DNA of 21,357 nucleotides, taken from NCBI GenBank assembly GCA_009746045.1, contig RPFO01001586.1, forward strand, positions 1 to 21,357, in the 5' to 3' direction. Source of the stretch: Mesostigma viride. Taxonomy: Eukaryota > Streptophyta > Mesostigmatophyceae > Mesostigmatales > Mesostigmataceae. The notes under the pieces were generated by a model. It searched no databases and was not told the origin of the DNA. It saw only the letters and a list, made by a program, of their open reading frames with translations. The translations under genes were made by a program, and so were the position numbers. The stretch's first letter is position 1. The number at the start of each line of letters is the position of its first letter. Of this stretch, positions 10,901 to 16,767 are shown piece by piece.

Positions 10901-11331
10901 GTGGAGTTAAGGGGATTCATCCCCATTATTGAAACCATGATGGACACCGCCCTATTCCCACCCTCCTGATCAGTCCCTTATGGCCCTGACTTCACCGTAC
11001 TATCCGCATCGTGCCTCTAGAGAGGGTCTCTGGACATTATCTGAACGTTTTATTTCCTTGTATGTCATGGAATGTAATTTATCTTCCTTACATGCGTCGT
11101 GGCTTGGCTGGGAACCACTCTGTTCCTACTATTTGTGCATGCACACGGTGTGATGGCTCGTTGTCGGCTTGCGCATTGCCTCCAACTTTGCAGGTCGGCT
11201 TTGGGCAGCAAATTTGCGCCCCTGTTCGGCCCAAGTGTGACATGTGCAAGTTAACAGAGCTTTGCCCTTCAGCCTTCAAGAGCCAGTCCCCATCAAAGCA
11301 ATCTCCAGCAAAGAAGAGTCCCCGAGGCTAA
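4905..11331 (+). CDS. NTH1: Endonuclease III homolog (bifunctional DNA N-glycosylase/AP lyase), six exons, 5' partial
   Basis: Base-excision repair enzyme that removes oxidised pyrimidines and nicks the abasic site; in plants and algae it acts in nucleus and/or organelles. Exons read 4905-4971, 6787-6883, 7460-7597, 8927-9007, 9932-10015 and 11194-11331, giving about 200 residues against roughly 300 or more for full eukaryotic proteins. About 100 N-terminal residues are therefore missing to the left. Diagnostic motifs in order: LSSQTKD; VGFYTRK; helix-hairpin-helix LPGVGPKMA with the catalytic Lys; [10 protein letters not shown] with the catalytic Asp; [21 protein letters not shown]; and a C-x6-C-x2-C-x5-C iron-sulfur loop. 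All introns are GT-AG and the later exon phases join cleanly. The second exon has a reading-frame problem (see its entry). All this is strong family-level evidence; localisation is not visible. Confidence 0.93.
4972..6786 (+). other. NTH1 intron, 1.8 kb
   Basis: No coding homology seen. It holds a 47-bp tandem array (5775-6168), a 22-bp near-perfect palindrome (5359-5380, arms GGAAGACACG / CGTGTCTTCC around AA) and a short hairpin (6243-6261, arms ACCAGCCT / AGGCTGGT around TGC). The 3' end is TGTGCTGGCAG. Confidence 0.7.
5775..6168. repeat. 47-bp tandem repeat, about 8 units
   Basis: Repeats of a unit containing CCTTGTCTATCTGTGTACAT followed by GTGTTGGTCCCTCCATCC. Successive copies of TCTGTGTACA are 47 bases apart (for example 5821 and 5868). 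The period is not a multiple of three, so the open frames here drift and are not coding. It lies inside an NTH1 intron. Confidence 0.92.
6787..6883 (+). CDS. NTH1: NTH1 exon AAMGRL...ERLAELLYG, with a one-base frame conflict
   Basis: After TGTGCTGGCAG the exon begins CC-GCG-ATG. Joined to the G left by the previous exon it reads A-A-M-G-R-L-I, as expected for this helix. The second half, in another frame, reads [20 protein letters not shown] then YG, also as expected before VGFYTRK. The frames meet at a run of six G (about 6816-6821); one more G would make them continuous. Either this is a homopolymer sequencing error, a real frameshift, or the previous exon uses the GTACAC donor at 4976, which keeps one frame but loses the AAMxRL match. 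The donor is GTAAGC at 6884. Confidence 0.82.
6871..7020 (+). repeat. decayed 25-bp tandem repeat that starts in the NTH1 exon end
   Basis: Six successive 25-base blocks (6871, 6896, 6921, 6946, 6971, 6996) align to a consensus like TTACTTGTACGGGGTGTGC followed by AGCAGA. The first block is the last 13 bases of the exon plus the donor GTAAGC; later blocks are degraded. The exon edge is thus the first unit of the repeat. Confidence 0.7.
7375..7416 (+). repeat. decayed copy of the next exon's start, 78 bp upstream of it
   Basis: Bases 7382-7417 match the start of the exon at 7460 in about 30 of 36 positions, including the preceding AG. The copy reads [13 protein letters not shown] then stops, where the real exon reads [13 protein letters not shown]. 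It is preceded by its own C-rich tract and GGAG. It looks like a tandem duplication across the intron/exon junction, now decayed. Confidence 0.85.
7460..7597 (+). CDS. NTH1: NTH1 exon with the helix-hairpin-helix and catalytic lysine
   Basis: 46 codons in phase 0, from [18 protein letters not shown] to [11 protein letters not shown]. The LPGVGPKMA segment is the helix-hairpin-helix DNA-binding motif; its Lys aligns with the Schiff-base lysine of endonuclease III (Lys120 in E. coli Nth). The acceptor is TTTGGCAG and the donor is GTGAGT at 7598. Confidence 0.95.
7598..8926 (+). other. NTH1 intron, 1.3 kb
   Basis: Starts GTGAGT and ends CTGCCCCGCAG. More than half is the 12-bp array at 7650-8416. 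The rest (8417-8926) is unique sequence with no recognisable gene. Confidence 0.85.
7650..8416. repeat. 12-bp tandem repeat ATGCAACAGGTG, about 64 units
   Basis: Uninterrupted 12-base units that vary mainly at the bases after CAGG/CAGT: CAGGTG, CAGGCG, CAGGGG or CAGTTG before ATG. Variants often come in pairs (two GTG, two GCG, two GGG), giving 24-bp and 72-bp higher-order blocks. All frames are open, yielding poly-MQQV, poly-VASP, poly-HHLL and poly-CITC shadows, none supported as protein. It lies wholly inside an NTH1 intron. Confidence 0.96.
8927..9007 (+). CDS. NTH1: NTH1 exon with the catalytic aspartate
   Basis: 27 codons in phase 0 from [20 protein letters not shown] to NRLHW. The Asp in CVDIHVHR corresponds to the catalytic Asp of endonuclease III (Asp138 in E. 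coli Nth). The family almost always has Thr after it (VDTH); here it is Ile (ATC). The acceptor is CCCCGCAG. The 3' edge is less sure: donor GTGGGC at 9008 gives LHW joined in frame to ETKTPEETR, but a slightly longer exon is possible. Confidence 0.9.
9008..9931 (+). other. NTH1 intron, 0.9 kb, no internal feature seen
   Basis: Unique sequence between GTGGGC and CCTGCGCAG. I see no gene, array or mobile element in it. Confidence 0.7.
9932..10015 (+). CDS. NTH1: NTH1 exon [17 protein letters not shown]
   Basis: 28 codons in phase 0. The [13 protein letters not shown] stretch and the ending EINPLL match the eukaryotic NTH1 segment between the catalytic Asp and the iron-sulfur loop. The acceptor is CCTGCGCAG and the donor GTACGT at 10016. 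Confidence 0.93.
9985..10479 (+). repeat. echo copies of the NTH1 exon end and donor
   Basis: The exon end plus donor (9985-10021) is repeated exactly 80 bp downstream at 10065-10101, with about 30 of 37 bases identical and the donor GTACGT kept. Further decayed copies lie at about 10352-10380 (ATTGGTCGGAGATAACAC) and 10437-10479 (TTGGAGATAAACCCACTG). The intron sequence before the copies (AAATCTTCCCT) is also repeated at about 10053 and 10424. This is a diverged tandem duplication that includes coding sequence. Confidence 0.8.
10016..11193 (+). other. last NTH1 intron, 1.2 kb
   Basis: Apart from the echo copies up to about 10480, the rest (10480-11193) is unique sequence without a recognisable gene. 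It ends CCAACTTTGCAG. Confidence 0.7.
11194..11331 (+). CDS. NTH1: NTH1 last exon with the [4Fe-4S] loop
   Basis: 45 codons and [21 protein letters not shown], then [10 protein letters not shown], holds the four cysteines with spacing C-x6-C-x2-C-x5-C that bind the iron-sulfur cluster. A short Ser/Lys/Pro-rich tail ([14 protein letters not shown]) follows and resembles the basic tails of plant homologs. The acceptor is TTTGCAG. Confidence 0.95.
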   Translation, partial: VGFGQQICAPVRPKCDMCKLTELCPSAFKSQSPSKQSPAKKSPRG

Positions 11332-11872
11332 CTGCAGATGTCAGATAAAAGCTTTTTCTGGTGAACCTAGCTACATCAATAAGATGCCCAACCAGCGCAT
11401 GCCAGAAATCATGAGTATCTGGTTACCTGCCCATGCCCGCCAGTTATCGGGCTTGATTGATTGTTCGATTGGTTGATTATAAAAGCACTTGGGCTGGGTT
11501 TTAAACAAATGCATGCATGCAAAATGTGCATGGTTCATGTGGAGTAGGCCGGTAATTTGTGGGTGCAGTTACCCTGATATTTTTGTGAGGCAGGCAAAAA
11601 ATGGACAGCACATGCTGCGCACCGAGTGCTGCATGGTACTTGAAAACTCAGCAAAGCGATCCGAAAACTCAACATATAGCAGTTACCCTGATATATCTGT
11701 GGAGTGCGCTTTAACCCTATATATCATGTACATTAAGTGAGACAACTATTCCATGTGCATGCATGACGATCGAGGACCTGGCCGGCCAGGTGCATTTTGA
11801 TTGAAGCCGGGCCCTTAAATCGCACACATTACTTTTGCATTAATATAACAGCTTTTATAATTACACAGTTGC
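11332..11872 (+). other. 3' flank / probable 3' UTR of NTH1
   Basis: No further coding exon seen. I find no TGTAA polyadenylation signal of the Chlamydomonas type close to the stop. A 16-bp direct repeat, GCAGTTACCCTGATAT, occurs at 11565-11580 and 11679-11694. Confidence 0.5.
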
Positions 11873-11883
11873 AAGTTAACATT

Positions 11884-12099
11884 CCCAAAAGGGTAGGGAA
11901 ACCTGTCACCAACTACGTTCAGATGCTGCTGGACGACCTCGTGGTCCCAGCCCAGTTTGAGCACCGCATCCACTCTCTCTCCCGTCTTTGGACTGCCATG
12001 CAGGACAAGACGCGGTGGACGAAGATTGTCAAGGCGCACACGCCCGACCCTGTGGGCAAGCCACCTCCCCCCAAGCGGAGGAGGCGTTTTGATGAGTAG
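11884..12099 (+). pseudogene. LINE ORF2 C-terminal fragment
   Basis: Reads in one frame to TAG: TNYVQMLLDDLVVPAQFEHR, then IHSL and, at the end, GKPPPPKRRRRFDE. The other LINE copy in the window has the same terminus. No catalytic residues are included. It is a fragment with no start of its own. Confidence 0.85.
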
Positions 12100-12180
12100 T
12101 GCAGTTAGGATTTTCTAGATAGAGTTAGGATAGTTCGATCACGCGGCTTCCCCCACCCCATCCATCATGAAATATGTGCT

Positions 12181-12205
12181 ACATGACCTCCCCACGGAGG
12201 CATGT
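12181..12205 (+). other. LINE 3' UTR hairpin
   Basis: Outer arms ACATG / CATGT and inner arms CTCC / GGAG around the loop CCAC, immediately before the TTTAAT tail. It matches the hairpin of the other LINE copy (15581-15605), where the loop is CAAC. Confidence 0.8.
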
Positions 12206-12244
12206 TATAATTTAATTTAATTTTTAATTTAAGTTAACATTGCA

Positions 12245-12710
12245 GAGGGAGCCGAAGCCACCTTCAGCTCCCTCCTTCAGGAGGCCATCGCGCAGCACGT
12301 GACTCCCCTCGCTGTGCATGGATGTGGCAGCCATGGGCAGCTCGCTGGCTGCCGAGCTCCCCTCCATCTCCACCGCCACCGCCTCCACCCTCCTCGCCTC
12401 CTCGCCTCCTCCTCCACCACCACCACCGGTACCGACGCCATCACCGCCCAGCTCCGTGACATCGACAAGCGCCTCCAGGGCAACGCTATCGCCATCCTGT
12501 GCCTGCAAAACACCACAGGCCACACGTACCGCCCCAGGCGGTGAAGGACATTGCCGCCAAGCCAGGCCCTGCTAGCCCAGCAGGCGATGCTCCTCCCCCC
12601 CAGACCTGGGCGGACATCGGTGCTGCTGAACCACACCACCACCACCACCTCCGCCATCGCATGCAGCACAGCTCAAGCAACAGACGCTCGATCCCTCCCC
12701 GAGGAGGCCG
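12245..12710 (+). pseudogene. left half of a broken LINE ORF1 (+)
   Basis: Weakly conserved N-terminal and middle part of an ORF1 nucleic-acid-binding protein, truncated at its 5' end by the insertion junction and shifted between frames. Stretches such as LLQEAIAQHVT and GDAPPPQTWADIGAA resemble VLEEHVTWPLAEKL and the HSYADLL region of the opposite-strand ORF1 copy. The ORF is cut by the element at 12721-14207 and resumes at 14218. Confidence 0.65.
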
Positions 12711-12777
12711 AGCTCGACAATTACATAAATAATTAATGAATTAGTTAATTAATTAATTAGCTAATTAATTAAACGGC

Positions 12778-12798
12778 GTGCTCCAGTTGGGGAGTCAC
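12778..12798 (-). other. 3' hairpin of the nested ORF1-only element
   Basis: On the - strand: GTG, unpaired A, CTCC, loop CCAACT, GGAG, CAC, directly followed within a few bases by the TTAATTAA tail. Confidence 0.75.
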
Positions 12799-13206
12799 GG
12801 AGCACCCGGAGTGCTTTTAATCCCTGTGTGTGGACAACAGGAAGAAAGGGCAGAGACCCCCTTTCTCCTTCATGCCAGAGGCATGCCACAGCAGCAATCG
12901 GACACGATAGACGATCCAGCAAGTTCTGTGGGTGCAATAATAAGACCCGTGTGAGCATATCATAACAAGGAGCGTGGGCAAGTAAGCTGATCATTGCCAG
13001 GACGTAGCCGGCCATGGCTGTACAAGGGCTAAGCGCTAGGGCTATGGCTGGTTGTGTACCGCGTGTGTTAGCGGTGCACGTGACTAGGTATGGTGGCCGG
13101 CTCGGCTAGGCAAACATTCTAGGCATATGGCTGCCACATGTGGCGGCAGTGACTACCAACCAATGATTACAAGCTAGGGCTATTCTAGTTCGCCGGGGGC
13201 GTCCAC

Positions 13207-14207
13207 ATCTTGTGGTTAATCATCAGGCCCCCGCCTGCAGTACACCTTGGGCTTCTGGGGGTCCTGCTTGTGGAGGAGGTATTCAGGCCACAGGTCGTGT
13301 CGCTGCTGCTGCTAAGCGGGGGTCAGGTCGTCGTCCAGCGTCCAGGTGAGTCGTGCAACCTCTTGCAACGAGAGAGGAACCGCTGCTTGTCCTCAGGGGA
13401 GTCAGTGGAAGGTGAGCAGGACTGGTGGCCGGTGGGGGGGCTACCTTGTCCCATGAGTGGGGACTTCAGGCGGTGGCACCCGCGCAGTTCTACCTCACCT
13501 ACCAGGCCCATGAGGGTAAGAAGCTGGACCTTGAGCTCGTCGGCAAGGGTGGTTGACGTCTCACCTGGCTTCTGGGGGCCGGAAACGACGCCTCGGCACC
13601 ACTCGGCATTCGCGGCGAGCGCGGTCGGTGGCCTCCCGTTGTTTTGCCTGGCGAAGGTCCTCATGCAAGAGCTCCTGGAGTTTCGTAGCGATGGCATCTG
13701 TGGTCGAGGCGGTCGCTGATCGCAGCAGGTCCGCGTAGGAGTGCGGCGAGAGGCTATCCGATCTGCCGGCCGGGTGGGCTGGGCTGCGATCGTGGTGGCC
13801 GTCTGCGCTGCAATCGCCGGGACCCGCGGGGCCAGCTAGGGCGTCGGTTTGGGCGGTGAGTACGTACATGGACTCTAGCTTCTTAACGAGCAGGCCGCAC
13901 TTGCCCTCCACCTGGTTTTGGCGAGAGACAAGTGCAGCATGCGCCTCAGATGCCTGCGCCGCGGTCTGCAGCGCCGTGAGCTGAGGTTGGAGCTTGTGGG
14001 CGACCTTGGCTTCCACATTGGAGACCCGGGCCTTCATTGTGTTGAGCGTCGTGTTCAGCGAGGTCAGCTTCTCGGCCAACGGCCAGGTCACGTGCTCCTC
14101 CAGCACTGCCGATCGGATGTCATCCTTGCAGAGGGAGGGAGTTGATGTGGCTGCCGGCTGCGCAGGCCGGGCTGCATGGGTTGCGGAGCTTAGCGACGAG
14201 GTTGGGA
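13207..14207 (-). pseudogene. LINE ORF1-like protein remnant with coiled coil, frameshifted
   Basis: On the - strand the first part (to about 13600) has a heptad-rich predicted coiled coil from SLNTTLNTMKARVSNVEAKV to the region of LLVKKLESM, the usual N-terminal trimerisation segment of L1-type ORF1 proteins. The frame then shifts; GETSTTLADELKVQLLTLMG and DKQRFLSRCKRL follow. A second shift leads to TLDDDLTPA, an in-frame stop and QQQRHDLWP. The end resembles the C-terminal domain of L1 ORF1 (Asp-Leu-Ser/Thr followed by Arg-rich helix). Two frameshifts and one stop make it a pseudogene. Confidence 0.75.
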
Positions 14208-14217
14208 AGCTCGACAA

Positions 14218-14610
14218 GCGCAGCCTTAACGTCGATCATTGTCATCAAGCACTTCGATCGACCTGGTGGAAGGTGATCGACTTGGTGAGAACTCCAAGAA
14301 GCTTGCACAGGCGTTTGCGGACAAAATCCTTGCCACCATGGCCCTCGTTGGTGAGCTCAAGCAGGCCCTCCACCTTCTCCGCTCGCGGGGTAAGGCGGGA
14401 CTGCCTACGCTGCTGCTCATCTATCAAGGAGACAACCAGCGCAGGCCAGAAATCGGGAGAATCCGGACCATGGTAGCTATAATTGGGAGCATGGCGGACA
14501 AGATTTCGTTCCTCAGACGCCGCAAGCGGATCGAGAGGCTCCCCTACACTCTGGATGACGACTTGACCCTGGCGCAGCAACAACGACGACGGGAGCTATG
14601 GCCGACCTAG
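14218..14610 (+). pseudogene. right half of the broken LINE ORF1 (+)
   Basis: Resumes the outer element's ORF1 after the nested insertion. LGENSKKLAQAFADKILATM and LVGELK align with GETSTTLADELKVQLLTLMG and LVGEVE of the - strand copy. ISFLRRRKRIERLPYTLDDD then LTLAQQQRRRELWP aligns with the C-terminal motif of the same protein. It stops at 14608-14610. Upstream, IVIKHFDRP in another frame shows a frameshift. The two ORF1 copies are divergent in orientation and not identical. Confidence 0.75.
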
Positions 14611-14699
14611 TAACCTCCAGCTCCGGCATGCAGACAGCGGCATGGGCCGGGAAGAAGCCGGTATACTGCCTGGAAGGGGAGGATTATATCCCCCTCTAT

Positions 14700-14976
14700 T
14701 ATTTAATTAATTATTTAATTAATTGTTTTTTAATTAATTAATTTAACTAATTATAATTAAACTCGTGCTCCCGTTGGGGAGTCACGGAGCACCGAAGTGC
14801 TTTTAATCCCTAAAATGTGTGAGTGCACAGTACAGGAAGAAAGGGCAGAGACCCCCTTTCTCCTTCATGCCACAAAGGCATGCCACAGCTGCAATCGGAT
14901 TCGGTAAACGATCTGGCAAGATCTGTGGGTGAAATAAGACCCATGTGAGCATATCATTACAAGGAGCGTGGGCAAG
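14700..14976 (-). mobile_element. short 5'-truncated 3' end of the ORF1-only family, - strand
   Basis: A 277-bp insertion with a perfect 13-bp TSD, TATCCCCCTCTAT (14687-14699 and 14977-14989). It consists of the TTAATTAA-rich tail, a hairpin (14765-14785) and about 190 bp closely matching 12799-12987 of the longer copy. The match ends at CAAGTA, where TA is shared with the TSD, again a microhomology junction. It is too short to code for anything. Confidence 0.9.
14765..14785 (-). other. 3' hairpin of the short element
   Basis: On the - strand: GTG, unpaired A, CTCCC, loop CAAC, GGGAG, CAC. It is followed by GAG and the AT-rich tail. Confidence 0.8.
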
Positions 14977-14989
14977 TATCCCCCTCTAT

Positions 14990-15551
14990 AGTGATTATAT
15001 GGTTGGGGCATGATGCAGACGATATTTGTAACTTTCGTGTAATTGTTTTTCTAATGAGATCAGCATAGTACTCTGTGGCATGCCCATGCGCATGCGCATG
15101 ACACGCAAGTACTTACTTACTGGAAGGGGGCGGGCATCGATCTACGTCCACCACAGACCCTAGCTAGCAGGCGGCCCCCACTGCCCCAGCACCCTGAGCA
15201 ACGTACCCAGCCTAGGGGACTATGCCCGTGGTGTAGAACAGTAAGGCTCAGCCAACGCGGCAATTTACATGTATGCCTATGATGGGATCCACACCAGATG
15301 ATGCATTAGCATTAAAAGTAGTTAGCATTGCTTTGCCCGCGCAAAGAGCTACTCTCTGCTGAGTGGCCATGCCCTAGCTATTGCCTAGCCACAATCATCC
15401 TCCACCCCATGTCCGCACCTTAGCTGCTGGAATACATGCAGAGGTACAGACCTGTGCACCTAGTGCACCCAGGGTCGGTGGCTGCATGTTTACACCCCCC
15501 ACCTGCAGGTTGTAGCCCAGAATGTATTCAAAACTATAGGCCCAGGGCTTA
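14990..15551 (+). other. non-coding body of the outer element
   Basis: Sequence between the short insertion and the - strand LINE, assigned to the outer element only because it lies inside the outer TSD pair. No ORF, RT motif or array is visible. It contains a CATGCGCATGCGCATG alternating purine-pyrimidine run near 15088. Confidence 0.5.
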
Positions 15552-15580
15552 TCAGGGCCATTAAATTAAATTAAATTATA

Positions 15581-15605
15581 ACATGCCTCCGTTGGGAGAT
15601 CATGT
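15581..15605 (-). other. LINE 3' UTR hairpin
   Basis: On the - strand: ACATG, AT, CTCC, loop CAAC, GGAG, G, CATGT, followed by TATAATTTAATT. It corresponds base for base in position to the hairpin of the + strand LINE. Confidence 0.8.
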
Positions 15606-15691
15606 AGCACATATTCCTTGATGGATGGTGGAGTGGAGAGAGCCGCGTAATCTAACTAACCTAACTCTAGTCTATCTAGACTAGAAAAATC

Positions 15692-16697
15692 CTAACTGCC
15701 CTGCTCATCAAAACGCCTCCGCCTCTTGGGGGGAGGTGGCTTGCCCACATGCAGGGTTGGGCGTGTGAGCTTTGCATGACAATCTTCTGCCACCGTGTCT
15801 TGTTCTGCATGGCAGTCCAAAGAAGGGATCGAGAGAGAGTGGATGCGGTATTCATACTGGGCTGGGACCAGTAGGTCATCCAGCAACATCTGGACGTAGT
15901 TCGTGGCATATGTTTCCCTACTACCCTTTTGGGAATGCCCTTGGGGCCAGGCCAGGTCATCTGGAATGTGCCGCCCTTGCTGGCCAAGCCGCTGGGGGCC
16001 TGCCAGACCAAGGGCGGTGTCGACCTGGCTGGTGCGAGCAAGGTGTCCTACAAATGCTATCCTACGCTGTCTAATCTCGTCCGAAATACGAGGCATGCCC
16101 TGATACAAAGACTCTGATGACGGGCGCTTGGAAAACCCTACGTTCAGGACCTGTCGGAGCATCCTGTAAACTGTGCCGTCTAGCCTAGATGCCAGTGTGG
16201 GGGTGAGTGTCCACGCCTCGGCGCCATACGTGAGCACCGTGAGGACGAGGACCTTGAAGAGCATGCGCTTGCGGTGTTCGCCCAGGCCCTTGGAGCGCCA
16301 GTAGGTGTTGAGCGAGCGGAGCCTAGCCCAGGCCAGGCCAATGCGGGTGTCCACATCGTCGGCGGTGTCAGGGAGCCAGCTCGATCCCTAACAGTTTGAA
16401 GCGATCGCGGAACGGGACCGTCGTCCCGTCGAGCAGGCGTGGCAGCGGCGGTGTACTGGAGGCCCCAATCACCATCGCCTCAGTTTTGACACTAATCTCC
16501 AACCCCACCGCCCTCGCCTCCAGGCCCAGACAGTCCAGCCAGGTCTGAATGTGCTCGGGGCGCGCGATGAGGGTGGTGTCATCCGCATAAATCAGGTCGG
16601 CCAGGCGGTAGCCAGGTTCAACCCCGCCGTGCTCTTTCTCGTTAAGGATGTCCAAGCCTGGCTCGAACCCCTTAAGAGCAGTAAAGCGCGCACGTGC
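15692..16697 (-). pseudogene. LINE ORF2 fragment: reverse transcriptase palm to C-terminus
   Basis: First block (to 16368): LADLIYADDTTLIARPEHIQ has the catalytic YADD of non-LTR reverse transcriptases, followed by GLEISVKTEAMVIG. Second block (16354-15692), in another frame: DTRIGLAWARLRSLNTYWRS, then VLTYGAEAWTLT, the conserved region after the palm in L1/RTE-like LINEs, GHLARTSQVDTALGL, and the terminus PPPPKRRRRFDEQGS. One frameshift near 16366 separates the blocks. The fragment is inactive: truncated and frameshifted, with no endonuclease domain. Confidence 0.9.
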
Positions 16698-16718
16698 TCA
16701 GGGCCATGTGTTACGTAT

Positions 16719-16732
16719 ACTCCCAACAGAGT
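16719..16732 (+). other. 3' hairpin of the outer element
   Basis: ACTC, loop CCAACA, GAGT, followed by TATGTTCTTAATATATTAAT and the right TSD. It is weaker than the other four hairpins but in the same place relative to the tail. Confidence 0.55.
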
Positions 16733-16767
16733 TATGTTCTTAATATATTAATTAAGTTAACATTGCA

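Larger units (their letters stand above)
11884..12230 (+). mobile_element. 5'-truncated LINE 3' end (RT-bearing family), + strand
   Basis: A 347-bp insertion flanked by the 11-bp target-site duplication AAGTTAACATT (11873-11883 and 12231-12241). It contains the last codons of a LINE ORF2, a short 3' UTR, a hairpin at 12181-12205 and a TTTAAT-type tail running into the right TSD. It is clearly related over its whole length to the - strand LINE at 15562-16697. The first matching bases (CATT) overlap the TSD, the microhomology usual at 5'-truncated target-primed insertions. Confidence 0.92.
12721..14207 (-). mobile_element. ORF1-only non-LTR element inserted into the outer element, - strand
   Basis: A 1487-bp insertion flanked by the 10-bp TSD AGCTCGACAA (12711-12720 and 14208-14217). 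Read on the - strand it has an ORF1 remnant, about 0.2 kb of unique sequence, a roughly 210-bp 3' region shared with the short copy at 14700-14976, a hairpin (12778-12798) and a TTAATTAA-rich tail (12721-12774). No RT or endonuclease domain is present. Its insertion splits the ORF1 of the outer element. Confidence 0.85.
15562..16697 (-). mobile_element. 5'-truncated LINE with reverse-transcriptase remnant, - strand
   Basis: A 1136-bp insertion with a perfect 10-bp TSD TCAGGGCCAT (15552-15561 and 16698-16707). Read on the - strand: RT palm with YADD, thumb region, C-terminal region ending PPPPKRRRRFDEQGS, 3' UTR, hairpin (15581-15605) and a TTTAAT-type tail. Endonuclease and the first half of RT are missing. 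It is inserted into the outer element. Confidence 0.93.
12245..16753 (+). mobile_element. outer ORF1-only non-LTR element, interrupted by three later insertions
   Basis: Flanked by the 14-bp direct repeat AAGTTAACATTGCA (12231-12244 and 16754-16767). Removing the three nested insertions and their duplicated targets leaves about 1.58 kb: 5'-truncated ORF1 (12245-12710 plus 14218-about 14690), about 0.6 kb of non-coding sequence (14990-15551 plus 16708-16718), a hairpin ACTC-CCAACA-GAGT (16719-16732) and an AT tail ending TTAATTAAG. No reverse transcriptase belongs to this element; the RT in the span is in a separate, opposite-strand insertion. It is the oldest insertion of the nest, because the others interrupt it or its TSD. 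Confidence 0.8.

Noticed and set aside
12277-12669. Open frames over the GC-rich 12.2-12.7 kb region as a host gene
   Set aside because: All frames are open through low-complexity Pro/Ser/Ala sequence. The position between a TSD and the resumed ORF1 at 14218 fits a broken LINE ORF1 better.
14700-14976. A tRNA- or 5S-derived SINE
   Set aside because: No convincing A and B box promoter on the element strand, and the longer copy at 12721-14207 continues past the same point, so this is a truncated 3' end.
12770-14980. The pair of about 210-bp direct repeats as solo LTRs of one element
   Set aside because: The second copy has its own perfect 13-bp TSD and both copies have an AT tail and hairpin at the same side, fitting two separate non-LTR 3' ends. 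No TG...CA ends or primer-binding site are seen.
16655-16685. B-box-like GGTTCGAGCCAGG as part of a tRNA gene
   Set aside because: It lies within the LINE reverse-transcriptase reading frame on the opposite strand, and no cloverleaf arms can be built around it.
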